Origin: Gammaproteobacteria bacterium
Lineage (GTDB): Bacteria > Pseudomonadota > Gammaproteobacteria > Arenicellales > Arenicellaceae
Assembly: GCA_013002025.1 (NCBI GenBank)
Contig: JABDKW010000044.1
Span: 112,900-176,899 of the forward strand
DNA length: 64,000 nt
Direction: 5' to 3'
Below are positions 17,470 to 26,286 of the stretch, in pieces. The notes below the pieces were generated by a model. The model searched no databases. It saw only the letters and a program-made list of their open reading frames with translations, and was not told the origin of the DNA. Every line of letters begins with the position of its first letter. The stretch's first letter is position 1. A program made the translations under genes and the position numbers.

Positions 17470-17498
17470 TTAACAAGGCAACAGTGATTCGCTATCAT
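17470..17498 (+). promoter_or_regulatory. sigma-70 promoter of the HprK-like gene
   Basis: TTAACA, exactly 17 bp, TATCAT (each 5 of 6 to consensus), in an AT-rich stretch. Predicted start of transcription near 17505, about 40 bases before the ATG at 17547. Confidence 0.65.
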
Positions 17499-17546
17499 TC
17501 GCGCACGAGATAGTAAGCCTTCGGTGTTCCCCATTCGAACCCCCTA

Positions 17547-18479
17547 ATGATTCGAGTCACCAAAAGCGATCGAGCGCCGCAAGATGCGCCCCGGGTCGCG
17601 GCGCAGCATTATCAGTTCGCCAACCACCAAGTGGTGTTTCAGACACCGGTTGAGCCGCTTAGTGCCTTCGCGGAGGGCGCAGCATCGCCCAGTTTTACTG
17701 ATGTATTAACGCGCCCGGTGGGCGCAGAAGTGTTAGACGAAGACATCGCCAGCCTGGAATACCAGGGTAAGGCACAATTTGCCAACGGTATGCGCGATTT
17801 TAAGTTCTGGGCAAAAAATAAAGTGCGCCAGATCGATATCGACGGCGACCCTATCTGTCGTATCAGCCTTAAAGAGAGAATGATTCACGTGCTGTGCCCG
17901 GGGTCCTTTGATGATCGATTGATTCTAGAGGTTATTACCGGCCCCGCCCTGATCCTATTGGCGGCGCGCAAAAACACCTATTGCTTGCACGCAGGCGCCG
18001 TTGCAACTGCCTATGGTAACGCCTGTTTTCTGGCAGAGTCAGGATTGGGTAAATCAACCTTATCGGCTGACGGCGGCGAATATTGGCGGCAACTGGCGGA
18101 TGACATTTTGCCAATCAGGCTGGCGGAAGACCGTGCGTGGCTGTCTGACTACCCACAGTTAAAATTGGCCAATGCCCAGGTAAAAAATCCGATTCGCGAA
18201 GACACCGCCCTTGACCTGGTGATCCGTCTCAGTGACAAGCCGGCCGACAAGGTGTCGTTCCGGCGCATGGACAAAAAGGAATCGATGTTGGAAATTGTGC
18301 GTCACACCGTGGCGGCGCGGCTGTTTGAGAAAAAGCAGTTAGTGGCACATACCAGTTTTGCCAAGCGCATGGCTAAACACATTCCGATGGTGGAGATGCG
18401 CTTCCCTAGAGATATCGAGAGGATTGAAGAGGTGCGCAAAAAGGTAAAGACCTACCTTAAGGCCTGCCAGTTTGCCTAG
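17547..18479 (+). CDS. HprK-related kinase (HPr-rel-A type)
   Basis: A 310-residue protein whose C-terminal two thirds resemble the HPr kinase/PEP-carboxykinase P-loop fold. LHAGAVA precedes a P-loop AESGLGKST (163-171), and LADDILPI (about 183-190) matches the HprK acidic motif. The HPr Ser phosphorylation system itself is not nearby. Relatives occur beside PqqD-like proteins and NTP_transf_5 proteins, as here with the two convergent genes just downstream. Related kinases in lasso-peptide clusters phosphorylate peptides; whether this one has a peptide or protein substrate is inference. No ribosome site is obvious. Confidence 0.78.
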   Translation: MIRVTKSDRAPQDAPRVAAQHYQFANHQVVFQTPVEPLSAFAEGAASPSFTDVLTRPVGAEVLDEDIASLEYQGKAQFANGMRDFKFWAKNKVRQIDIDGDPICRISLKERMIHVLCPGSFDDRLILEVITGPALILLAARKNTYCLHAGAVATAYGNACFLAESGLGKSTLSADGGEYWRQLADDILPIRLAEDRAWLSDYPQLKLANAQVKNPIREDTALDLVIRLSDKPADKVSFRRMDKKESMLEIVRHTVAARLFEKKQLVAHTSFAKRMAKHIPMVEMRFPRDIERIEEVRKKVKTYLKACQFA

Positions 18480-18506
18480 GGTATCGCTCTGGCTATCTGC
18501 AGAGGT

Positions 18507-19616
18507 TTAGCCTGTAAACACACGTTTACAGCCGCGCGCTCCGCGTTTCAAATAACCCCACAATGCAAACCGTGTATTCATTTGGCGACGCACGTAGTCG
18601 GCCGGTGGAAACAGGTTTTGCCAAACCGCCCTACAGCGATCCACGGCTCGGTCCAGGCCTTTGAGATCGCGCCAAAAATATTGCCATTCTTTCAGTTCGC
18701 GCTGCAGAAACAAGCGACTCGGTTCGGGTTTGCTCGCGGCTTTCTCCAGCCTCTCTATGACGCTTTCAGGTATCGGGGTTTCAAACAATTGCTGACTCAT
18801 CTTGAGACTGTCGAGGGTCAGGGCCGCTATTTTTTTACGCGTTACCCGGGCTTCCAGCCGGTGCCAATCGTCCGAGCGCAATGACTGGGCCAACAGGTGT
18901 ATGTCATATAGCCATATTAGACGCTCCTCGCCGGGATGATGGCCCAGACGATGCAAGGCGGCGATGATCAAGCTGTCTGTTGAACAGGGCACTGCAATAC
19001 CGTCGGACAGTTTCGGCAGGCGGTTGGCGTGCACCAGTAGTTGGTCTACATTAAACGCGCGCGCCAACAGGTGTCGGTTACTGATTTGCCAATGCAAATC
19101 AATATTCAGCGCCGAGCCATGACCTAGCGCCTTACTGTAGGTGGCCTGGTAGTGCACCAGCTCGGCTTCCATGGCAAACAGTTTTTGATAGCCCAATTGC
19201 TCAAAACAGGCTTCAAACTCAGGTCGTTGCATGACGTCAATCAGACAGTCTGCATCGCTGCGCGGTCGTAACCAGGGCTGCTCGTAGACACTGTAGGCCA
19301 GTGCTGTGCCCTTAAATAAAATTACCCGCTCCAGACCGGCTGCAGAGAAGCATTCAAACAGTTCTTTAAGGGCAGCCTGTTTGAGCATTTCATTGGCCGC
19401 CATCATGCTTTTGCGCGATTCCAACGCCGTCGCTAATGCCCCCGGCAGCGCATTATGATGCAAAGCGAGCAGTGTGATTCCGTGATAATCCAGCTGACGA
19501 ATCAGTTCGCTGGGTGCGAAGTCGGCCGGGGTTGCGGCCGGGCTGGCTTGTGGTCGGCAATATTGAGCTGCCAGTTGGCTCAACTCACCTAACTCTGGTC
19601 GCGCAATTGCTGTCAT
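18507..19616 (-). CDS. NTP_transf_5-family nucleotidyltransferase
   Basis: A 369-residue protein of the uncharacterised nucleotidyltransferase family. FKGTALAYSVY (101-111) followed by RPRSDADCLID (117-127) gives the conserved Lys and the DxD metal pair. A helical C-terminal half follows. The ATG at 19616 overlaps the PqqD stop (TAATG), so the two are translationally coupled. Members of this family occur in lasso-peptide and exosortase-linked loci; the transferred group is unknown. Confidence 0.8.
   Translation of the reverse strand: MTAIARPELGELSQLAAQYCRPQASPAATPADFAPSELIRQLDYHGITLLALHHNALPGALATALESRKSMMAANEMLKQAALKELFECFSAAGLERVILFKGTALAYSVYEQPWLRPRSDADCLIDVMQRPEFEACFEQLGYQKLFAMEAELVHYQATYSKALGHGSALNIDLHWQISNRHLLARAFNVDQLLVHANRLPKLSDGIAVPCSTDSLIIAALHRLGHHPGEERLIWLYDIHLLAQSLRSDDWHRLEARVTRKKIAALTLDSLKMSQQLFETPIPESVIERLEKAASKPEPSRLFLQRELKEWQYFWRDLKGLDRAVDRCRAVWQNLFPPADYVRRQMNTRFALWGYLKRGARGCKRVFTG
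18513..18530. repeat. perfect dyad TGTAAAC-N4-GTTTACA
   Basis: A 7-bp inverted repeat with 4-bp spacer covering the last codons of the nucleotidyltransferase, in the gap between two convergent genes. It could fold as a 3'-end hairpin for either transcript; no T-run follows. Confidence 0.5.
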
Positions 19617-19897
19617 TAATCCGGTTTGTGTTGCGAAATAAGGCCCTCTGCAAGCAGGCTTGCGAGCAATTCCTCGGTGTCCGCCATTGCCTTAGTAAGC
19701 TCAATGCCGTAGCGATCCGCCACACGACCGCCGGCCTGTTCTGCGGACTGATTATCCAGCAACGCCAGCATGATTTCCGCGCCTACCGGATTGAGCCCGA
19801 AATAGGTGCCCTTGTTAAGATCGAGTAACACCATCTCGTCATCCAACTCGGTGAATGTGATATTGCTGGATAGTTTGTAATTTTGACTGAGCAACAT
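19616..19897 (-). CDS. PqqD-like peptide chaperone (HPr-rel-A system)
   Basis: A 93-residue winged-helix PqqD/RRE-fold protein. The pattern is typical: LDDEMVLLDLNKGTYFGLNPVGAEIMLALLDN, then a helical end. In PqqD and other RiPP systems this fold binds a leader peptide and presents it to an enzyme. It is first in a two-gene minus-strand unit with the nucleotidyltransferase. No precursor peptide ORF was found beside it; the substrate is unknown. Confidence 0.82.
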   Translation of the reverse strand: MLLSQNYKLSSNITFTELDDEMVLLDLNKGTYFGLNPVGAEIMLALLDNQSAEQAGGRVADRYGIELTKAMADTEELLASLLAEGLISQHKPD

Positions 19898-19981
19898 AAC
19901 TTAACTGAGAAACCTGAAAAAAGGCAGTGATGCCAGCAGGCGAGCTTAGCTTATTTAAGTCGCTATTTTACCTATATTCTT

Positions 19982-20010
19982 TTGCAGTTTAGGTGCCTTT
20001 TAGCTAGAAT
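19982..20010 (+). promoter_or_regulatory. promoter of the rpsF operon
   Basis: TTGCAG, 17 bp, TAGAAT, followed by a GC-rich discriminator (CGCGCTTCGC), the pattern of stringently controlled ribosomal promoters. It gives a leader of about 200 bases. Confidence 0.55.
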
Positions 20011-20136
20011 CGCGCTTCGCTCGGACCGGCACAGCCGAATTTCGAGTAAAACATCAGGTTTTATGCGGGTTTCAAGGTAAACAGCAGCGCAAAAGGTAAC
20101 ACCACACGCGCGTTTGGATGCCCACACTGGATACAA

Positions 20137-20212
20137 CCTGTCTCCTTGTTTCACTGGCGATAGTCTGAGCAGTTGCTCGGAGTCGGACAGGAAACTTTCA
20201 AACCGTGAGGAG
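20137..20212 (+). promoter_or_regulatory. structured rpsF leader, candidate bS6:bS18 site
   Basis: CCTGTC (20137-20142) pairs with GACAGG (20186-20191), enclosing GAGCAGTTGCTC, just ahead of the GAGGAG ribosome site of rpsF. Autoregulatory bS6:bS18 leader structures are known upstream of rpsF in many bacteria. I could not match the conserved CCG bulge with certainty. Confidence 0.4.
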
Positions 20213-20216
20213 TCAA

Positions 20217-20810
20217 ATGAGACACTACGAAATTGTATATCTGGTCCATCCGGACCAAAGCGAACAGGTTGGCGCCATGGCCGACCGCTACAAGGCTGTT
20301 ATTGAACAGGGCGGTGGCACTGTGCACCGTTACGAAGACTGGGGTCGACGCCAGCTTGCTTATCCCATCAACAAAATTCACAAGGCCCACTACGTTCTGA
20401 TGAATGTGGAAGTGGATCAGCCGACACTGAATGAAGTTGAGAATCTATTCCGCTTCAACGATGCCATCATCCGTAACCTGGTGTTGAAAATGAAAGGCCC
20501 TGAAAACGAGCCCAGCATCATGATGAAAGAAGTTGAAGCTGAGCGCGAGCGCGATGCTGAGCGAGAGGCGACGCGTGCAGCTGAAGAGGCAGAGCGCGCT
20601 GAGCGAGAAGCAGCCGCAGCCGCAGAAGCCGCAGCCAAAGCAGAAACTGAAGCAGCCGCTGAAGCCGCTGAAGAATCGGCTGACGCAGAACCCGCTGAAG
20701 CAGACGAAGCCACTCCAGCAGAAACCGATCCAGCAAAAACCGATCCAGCAAAAACCAAAGACGCCGACGCTGATGAGGCCGAAGCATCTGACGAGGAGGC
20801 ACAGTCATGA
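20217..20810 (+). CDS. rpsF: 30S ribosomal protein bS6 with long C-terminal tail
   Basis: A 197-residue bS6. Residues 1-95 are the normal fold ([41 protein letters not shown]). The remaining roughly 100 residues are low-complexity and rich in Ala and Glu, ending SDEEAQS; E. coli bS6 has only about 30 residues there, partly added as glutamates by RimK. Part of the tail is a 15-nt tandem repeat (20726-20755). ATG at 20217 has GAGGAG in the right place; the GTG at 20205 does not. Confidence 0.95.
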   Translation: MRHYEIVYLVHPDQSEQVGAMADRYKAVIEQGGGTVHRYEDWGRRQLAYPINKIHKAHYVLMNVEVDQPTLNEVENLFRFNDAIIRNLVLKMKGPENEPSIMMKEVEAERERDAEREATRAAEEAERAEREAAAAAEAAAKAETEAAAEAAEESADAEPAEADEATPAETDPAKTDPAKTKDADADEAEASDEEAQS

Positions 20811-21064
20811 GACGTAATGCACCCAAGAAAAGACGCGGCGGCTTTCGCCAAATGCGCCGTCGCTACTGCAAATTCACTGCAGAAGGCGCCACCCATATCG
20901 ATTACAAAGATTTGACGACCATCAAGGCCTATGTGTCTGAGTCGGGCAAAATCATGCCGAGCCGTAATACCGGTACGGCAGCGCGCTTTCAGCGCCAATT
21001 GGCATCGGCGATTAAAAACGCGCGGTATCTGGCTCTGTTGCCTTACACCGACAGTCATAAATAG
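20807..21064 (+). CDS. rpsR: 30S ribosomal protein bS18
   Basis: An 85-residue bS18, binding partner of bS6 on the small subunit. It has the basic start [12 protein letters not shown] and the conserved [22 protein letters not shown] and [11 protein letters not shown] segments. Its ATG overlaps the rpsF stop by four bases, with GAGGAGG upstream. priB, which sits between these genes in E. coli, is absent. Confidence 0.96.
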   Translation: MRRNAPKKRRGGFRQMRRRYCKFTAEGATHIDYKDLTTIKAYVSESGKIMPSRNTGTAARFQRQLASAIKNARYLALLPYTDSHK

Positions 21065-21073
21065 GGGGCTGGC

Positions 21074-21520
21074 ATGCAAGTAATTCTATTAGAGAAGATT
21101 GTTAATCTGGGCGGCCTGGGTGACCTGGTCAACGTCAAGCCTGGCTACGCGCGCAATTATCTGGTACCGCAAGGTCTGGCGACCGTGGCAACAGAAGAAA
21201 ACATGAAAGCCTTTGAAGAGCGCCGTCTGGAGCTCGAGAAAGCATCGGCTGACAAACTGCAGGCGGCGCGGGCCCGTGAAACCGAGTTGGCTGGCCAGGC
21301 GGTTGAAATCGCCGGTCGTGCCAGTGATGAGGGCAAGTTGTTTGGCTCCGTTGGGGTGATCGAAATATCCGAGGCATTCGCTGCCAAGGGTCTGGAGCTT
21401 AATAAAGCTGAAATTCAGTTGCCGGAAGGCCCCATCAAGGTGGTGGGTGACTATGAAGTCGCCGTTGCTGTGCACCCTGAAGTTAGCTTTACGGTCAATG
21501 TGACGGTGGTGGCCGAATAA
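21074..21520 (+). CDS. rplI: 50S ribosomal protein bL9
   Basis: A 148-residue bL9 with the N-terminal domain signature (VILLEKIVNLGGLGDLVNVKPGYARNYL), the long connecting helix (about 41-75) and the C-terminal domain (FGSVGVIEISEAF). It stabilises the L1 stalk base of the large subunit. 9 bp after rpsR, last gene before the terminator. Confidence 0.96.
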   Translation: MQVILLEKIVNLGGLGDLVNVKPGYARNYLVPQGLATVATEENMKAFEERRLELEKASADKLQAARARETELAGQAVEIAGRASDEGKLFGSVGVIEISEAFAAKGLELNKAEIQLPEGPIKVVGDYEVAVAVHPEVSFTVNVTVVAE

Positions 21521-21590
21521 GCCCATCCAAGCATAGCTTAACCATGAATATTGGCCGTGCCAGGCGGGGCTGAATATTTAAAGGTTGTTT

Positions 21591-21620
21591 AAAAAGCGAA
21601 GCCACGTGCTTCGCTTTTTT
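21591..21620 (+). terminator. intrinsic terminator of the rpsF operon
   Basis: AAAAAGCGAAGC - five-base loop - GCTTCGCTTTTT with further T residues, 70 bp after the rplI stop and just ahead of dnaB. Confidence 0.9.
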
Positions 21621-21674
21621 TATGCTAAAGTATTCGACCCGAAAAACCCTCATTTAGACCCCAAAGTTTGCCTC

Positions 21675-23069
21675 ATGGCCTTTAATTCCGACGTTACCAC
21701 GCGCGAAGAAGATGTGTTGCGCCTGCCGCCTCAGGCAATCGAAGCTGAGCAGTCGATTCTGGGTTCGATGATGCTCGATAATCGCGTTATTGATGAGGTC
21801 AGTACCGAGTTGGAGGCGCGCGACTTTTATCGTTCTGATCATCAGCTTATTTTTAACGAGATTGTCGACCTTGATGAACGCGGTGAAGCAGCCGACGTGG
21901 TCACCGTATCGGAATCGCTCACCAACGCCGGTGAGCTCGATAAAGCCGGCGGGCTGGCCTATCTGGGCACGCTGGCCAAAAATACCCCCAATACCGCCAA
22001 CGTAAAATCCTACGCCCGGATTGTGCGAGAGCGTGCCATCCTGCGACGGTTGATCGAAAGTGCCAATGACATTATCAAGCAGGCCTACCAGCCGGACGGT
22101 AAGCAGCCGGAAGAGGTGCTGGATTTCGCTGAGCAGATGATTTTCGAGATTGCCAAAAATAACAATCAGGCCAAAGCCGGTTTTCGCAAGATTGATAATC
22201 TGCTGACCGAAGCGGTCGACAGAATCGAAGAGCTATTTAAGACCAAGCAAACCGTCACCGGTGTGCCGACCGGTTTTGTTGATTTGGACCGCAAAACCAC
22301 GGGTCTGCAAGGTGGTGATCTGGTGATTGTGGCGGGCCGACCATCGATGGGTAAAACCTCGTTCTCGATGAACCTGGTGGAATACGCTGCAATCAACCAG
22401 AATCTGCCAGTTGCCGTGTTCAGCATGGAGATGCCCGGCGCTCAGTTGGCGACCCGAATGCTGGCGTCTCTGAGTCGGGTTAACTCCACCAAATTACGCA
22501 CCGGCCAGTTGGATAATGATGACTGGCCCAAGCTGACCTCGGCCATGGGTTTGTTGCAGGACAAGAGCATCTATATTGACGATACCCCGGCGCTATCACC
22601 GCTTGAGGTTCGAACTCGCGCTCGACGGCTGGCCGCAGAGCATGAGCACGGCTTGGGTCTTATCATGGTCGACTATCTGCAGCTAATGCGGGGCGGTGAC
22701 AGTTCATCGGAGAATCGCACTCTGGAAATCTCCAACATAACCAGGTCACTGAAAGGCCTGGCGAAAGAGTTAGATTGCCCGATTGTGGTGTTATCGCAGC
22801 TTAATCGGAGTTTGGAACAACGCCCCAATAAGCGGCCGGTTATGTCCGATTTGCGTGAATCCGGCGCCATTGAGCAGGATGCCGATGTCATCATGTTTAT
22901 CTATCGCCACGAGGTGTATGAGCCGGATACCGAGCAAAAGGGGCTGGCAGAAATCATCATCGGTAAGCAACGGAATGGCCCTATCGGCACCGTACGGCTG
23001 GCATTTTTGGGCGAGTTTACGCGCTTTGAAAACTACGCCAATCCGAATTTCAGCGCCGATATGCACTGA
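21675..23069 (+). CDS. dnaB: replicative DNA helicase DnaB
   Basis: About 464 residues. N-terminal primase-interacting helical domain (PPQAIEAEQSILGSMM onward), linker, and RecA-like motor with Walker A GRPSMGKTS, Walker B LIMVDYLQLM, and DLRESGAIEQDADV. Unwinds DNA at the replication fork as a hexamer. ATG at 21675 matches the family start; codons upstream to 21585 pass through the rplI terminator and are not credible. alr follows after 14 bp. Confidence 0.95.
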   Translation: MAFNSDVTTREEDVLRLPPQAIEAEQSILGSMMLDNRVIDEVSTELEARDFYRSDHQLIFNEIVDLDERGEAADVVTVSESLTNAGELDKAGGLAYLGTLAKNTPNTANVKSYARIVRERAILRRLIESANDIIKQAYQPDGKQPEEVLDFAEQMIFEIAKNNNQAKAGFRKIDNLLTEAVDRIEELFKTKQTVTGVPTGFVDLDRKTTGLQGGDLVIVAGRPSMGKTSFSMNLVEYAAINQNLPVAVFSMEMPGAQLATRMLASLSRVNSTKLRTGQLDNDDWPKLTSAMGLLQDKSIYIDDTPALSPLEVRTRARRLAAEHEHGLGLIMVDYLQLMRGGDSSSENRTLEISNITRSLKGLAKELDCPIVVLSQLNRSLEQRPNKRPVMSDLRESGAIEQDADVIMFIYRHEVYEPDTEQKGLAEIIIGKQRNGPIGTVRLAFLGEFTRFENYANPNFSADMH

Positions 23070-23083
23070 TTCACTGGCTGACA

Positions 23084-24169
23084 GTGACCCCGCCCAATAA
23101 TAACCATCGGCCGGTTCAGGCCAGGATTGATCTGGCTGCCCTGCAACATAATTTGCAGGTGGTGCGGAATCTCAGTGCCAGCCCGGTCATGGCGATTATC
23201 AAGGCGGATGGTTATGGGCATGGTATGGAGCAGGTGGCTGACGCGCTGAGCGGGGCCGATCAATTCGGCGTCAGTGGGCTGGACGATGCGCGCCGGCTGA
23301 GAGGTCATGGTGTATCGCTACCCTTGACACTGCTGTCGGCAAATTTTGATCGGGCCGGTCTTGATGAACTGCAGCAACTGGAGGCGCGACCGGTTATTTA
23401 TGACGCTGCGCATCTGCCATTGTTAAATGACTGGTCGCCAACCAAGCCGCTGAATGTGTGGTTAAAATTGGATGCCGGTATGGGCAGGCTTGGTTTTCTG
23501 CCGCAGGCCGTCACCGGCGTCGCCCGTCGTCTGGCAGATATGTCTGGCATCGGCAGCGTCTCTTTAATGGCGCATTTTGCCAATGCTGATCATCCGCGCC
23601 ACCCGGGCACGGCGTTGCAGCTGGAATTGTTTGAGCAATTGGCCGGTGAATTCGATTACGCAGAACTCAGCGTCGCTAATTCCGGCGCGGTGGTTACTGG
23701 TATTGGGCTTGATCACACCGTACGCCCGGGCATTATGCTGTACGGCATCAGCCCCTTAATTGAGGCTTCAGCGGCTGAGCTGAATCTGCGCGCGGCGATG
23801 ACCTTCAGCAGTCAATTAATCTCGGTTCGCAGTCTGTCGAGCGGCACCGCGGTCGGTTACGGTGGTACCCATGTGCTCGCCCGGGAATCGCGCATTGGTA
23901 TTGTGGCCTGCGGGTATGGTGATGGTTATCCACGCCATGCGATTAGTGGCACGCCGGTATTAGTCAATGGTGAAATTGCACCGTTGATAGGCCGGGTTTC
24001 AATGGATATGCTGGCGGTGGATCTCGGCGACCAGCCAGCCGAAGTGGGCGATAAAGTAGTGTTATGGGGGCCTGACAACCCAGTCGAAAAAATTGCCGAG
24101 TGTGCATCGACCATTGCCTATGAACTGGTGTGCGGGGTGACCAATCGCGTGCCTCGAACCTATCAGTAA
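23084..24169 (+). CDS. alr: alanine racemase
   Basis: A 361-residue PLP enzyme converting L-Ala to D-Ala for peptidoglycan. The PLP lysine is in MAIIKADGYGHG near the N-terminus; the second-base tyrosine region is in TVRPGIMLYGISP / AVGYGGTHVL, and GYGDGYPR and GRVSMDM are conserved. The start is GTG at 23084, 14 bp after dnaB, the usual gamma-proteobacterial dnaB-alr order. Confidence 0.94.
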   Translation: MTPPNNNHRPVQARIDLAALQHNLQVVRNLSASPVMAIIKADGYGHGMEQVADALSGADQFGVSGLDDARRLRGHGVSLPLTLLSANFDRAGLDELQQLEARPVIYDAAHLPLLNDWSPTKPLNVWLKLDAGMGRLGFLPQAVTGVARRLADMSGIGSVSLMAHFANADHPRHPGTALQLELFEQLAGEFDYAELSVANSGAVVTGIGLDHTVRPGIMLYGISPLIEASAAELNLRAAMTFSSQLISVRSLSSGTAVGYGGTHVLARESRIGIVACGYGDGYPRHAISGTPVLVNGEIAPLIGRVSMDMLAVDLGDQPAEVGDKVVLWGPDNPVEKIAECASTIAYELVCGVTNRVPRTYQ

Positions 24170-24213
24170 GGACTGCTCAGTAAGGGCGACGCCACAAACA
24201 GACCGGAATCAGC

Positions 24214-25584
24214 ATGGCCAAATCCAAATCAGTTTATGAATGCAGCAAGTGCGGGGCTCAGTTTCCCAAATGGACGGGGCAATGCCAGGACTGCGGGGAT
24301 TGGAACACCTTACTGGAATCAGCCGCGACAATAAAAGCCCCAACCACCGCCAAGACCGCACGCTTTGAAGGTTTTGCGCCCAAAGCGCAGGTGCAGACAC
24401 TACCGCAAGTCAGTGTTAAGGGCACACCGCGCTTTAGCAGTGGTATGGCCGAGCTTGATCGTGTGTTGGGCGGCGGGCTGGTGCCGGGCTCGGTAATCTT
24501 GTTGGGCGGTGACCCCGGTATTGGCAAATCCACTCTGATTCTGCAGAGTCTTGCCTTGCTCAGTACCGAGAACAAAACGCTGTATGTCACCGGGGAAGAA
24601 TCCGCTGAGCAAATTGCACTGCGCGCGCAACGTCTCGGCGTGCAAGACGCTGAGCTTGATTTGCTGGCGGACAATCAGCTGGAAGGGATTATCGAAGTTG
24701 CCCAAACCCACAAACCGGACGTGCTGGTGGTGGACTCGATTCAGACCCTGTATACCGAGGGCCTACAGTCTGCGCCCGGTAGCGTGGCGCAGGTGCGTGA
24801 AACCGCCAGCCGACTGGTGCGCTACGGCAAACAAACGCAAACCATTGTAATTCTGGTAGGCCACGTAACCAAAGAGGGCGCCTTGGCCGGGCCGCGCGTC
24901 TTGGAGCACATGGTTGACACCGTGTTGTATTTTGAAGGCGAGCAAAATAGCAGTTTTCGTCTGGTTAGAGCGATCAAGAACCGTTTTGGTGCCGTCAATG
25001 AAATCGGTGTGTTTGCGATGACTGATCGGGGCCTGCAGCAAGTTACTAACCCATCGGCAATGTTTATAAAACGCGCCCAGAAAGACGCCACCGGCAGCAT
25101 TATTCTGGTGTCGCAGGAGGGCACCCGACCATTACTGGTGGAAGTACAATCGCTAGTGGATCAAAGCTCCCTGGCCAACCCCCGGCGCGTCACGGTGGGT
25201 TTGGACAATCAGCGTCTGGCCATGTTATTGGCTGTCGTAAATCGTCACGCGGGATTTTCGTTGTATGATCAGGATGTATTTGTCAATGTAATCGGTGGCG
25301 TGAAGGTACATGAACCAGCGGCCGATCTGGCGATACTGCTTTCGGTGCTTTCCAGCTTTAAAAACAAAGCGTTAGACGATAATCTTGCGGTATTTGGTGA
25401 GGTAGGACTAACCGGCGAAATCCGGCCCGTACAGCGCGGCCAGGACCGTCTGAAAGAAGTTGAGAAGTTGGGCTTCACACGATTGATCATGCCACGCGGC
25501 AATTTAGCGGGCGCGACATCGGATAAACTGAAGATATTGCCGGTGAGCACCCTGCAACAAGCGATAGACCTGGCTTTTGAGTAA
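24214..25584 (+). CDS. radA: DNA repair protein RadA/Sms
   Basis: A 456-residue branch-migration helicase used in recombination. In order: C4 zinc finger (CSKCG ... CQDCG, 10-30), RecA-like core with Walker A GGDPGIGKST, the RadA-specific KNRFG motif, and a C-terminal Lon-like domain (about 285-456). 44 bp after alr; ATG. Confidence 0.95.
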   Translation: MAKSKSVYECSKCGAQFPKWTGQCQDCGDWNTLLESAATIKAPTTAKTARFEGFAPKAQVQTLPQVSVKGTPRFSSGMAELDRVLGGGLVPGSVILLGGDPGIGKSTLILQSLALLSTENKTLYVTGEESAEQIALRAQRLGVQDAELDLLADNQLEGIIEVAQTHKPDVLVVDSIQTLYTEGLQSAPGSVAQVRETASRLVRYGKQTQTIVILVGHVTKEGALAGPRVLEHMVDTVLYFEGEQNSSFRLVRAIKNRFGAVNEIGVFAMTDRGLQQVTNPSAMFIKRAQKDATGSIILVSQEGTRPLLVEVQSLVDQSSLANPRRVTVGLDNQRLAMLLAVVNRHAGFSLYDQDVFVNVIGGVKVHEPAADLAILLSVLSSFKNKALDDNLAVFGEVGLTGEIRPVQRGQDRLKEVEKLGFTRLIMPRGNLAGATSDKLKILPVSTLQQAIDLAFE

Positions 25585-25585
25585 T

Positions 25586-26275
25586 ATGAAGACGAAATTG
25601 ACTAAAATCGGCGTTACGGTGGCGTTATTGCTGAGCGTGAGCTGGCACCATAGCTGGGCACAGCAGGACGACGCGGGCGAACTGCAAGTGGCTGCCATTG
25701 CCCTGTTTAATGGTAAGGCCATGATCAAGGTAAATTCCGCCAAACCAAAAATCATAAAGGCTGGCGATAGCTTTATGGGCGTTACCCTGATGGCATCGGA
25801 TACCGACCGAGCCATCATTGAAGCTGCCGGTCAGCGCCAGGAATTGACCTTGAACGGCGATGCCGTGTTTGGCCCATCCATCGCCAGCAGGCCCGCCTCC
25901 GGCCGCACAGACGAAACCTTGGTTTATGCCGATAACAATGGTTTTTTCCGCTCAGAGGGGAGCATCAACGGTGAGCGATTGGAGTTTATCGTCGATACCG
26001 GAGCCAATCTGGTGGTGTTAAGCGGCGATCAGGCTGACCATATTGAACTGGATTATGAACGCGCGCCCAGAGGTTACGCCTCAACGGCCTCCGGCAGCAC
26101 GGAGATTTATATCGTGTCACTTGATTCCATAACCTTTAACGGATTGGAAATGAGGAACGTAAGGGCTGGCGTGGTACCCGGTGATTTCCCCGAAGTTGCG
26201 CTGTTGGGAATGTCTTATCTTGAAGGGCTGGATATGCGGCGTGAAGGCGATAAAATGACCTTGAAGCTGCGTTAG
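25586..26275 (+). CDS. periplasmic retropepsin-like aspartic protease
   Basis: About 229 residues. A signal peptide (hydrophobic 8-24, cleavage near SWAQ) is followed by a roughly 85-residue N-terminal region and a clan AA (TIGR02281-like) domain: FIVDTGANLVVLS carries the DTGA active site, and a later VALLGMSYLEGL completes the flap-end pattern. One DTG per chain implies a dimer. ATG at 25586 follows the radA stop by one base, so translation is coupled; the TTG nine bases earlier lies inside radA. Substrate unknown. Confidence 0.8.
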   Translation: MKTKLTKIGVTVALLLSVSWHHSWAQQDDAGELQVAAIALFNGKAMIKVNSAKPKIIKAGDSFMGVTLMASDTDRAIIEAAGQRQELTLNGDAVFGPSIASRPASGRTDETLVYADNNGFFRSEGSINGERLEFIVDTGANLVVLSGDQADHIELDYERAPRGYASTASGSTEIYIVSLDSITFNGLEMRNVRAGVVPGDFPEVALLGMSYLEGLDMRREGDKMTLKLR

Positions 26276-26286
26276 CAGAGGGGCTT

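Noticed and set aside
20807..20810. priB between rpsF and rpsR
   Set aside because: The two genes overlap by four bases, leaving no room for priB.
20417..21079. 220-codon minus-strand frame opposite rpsF
   Set aside because: Its Ser/Ala-rich translation is the complement of the repetitive rpsF tail.
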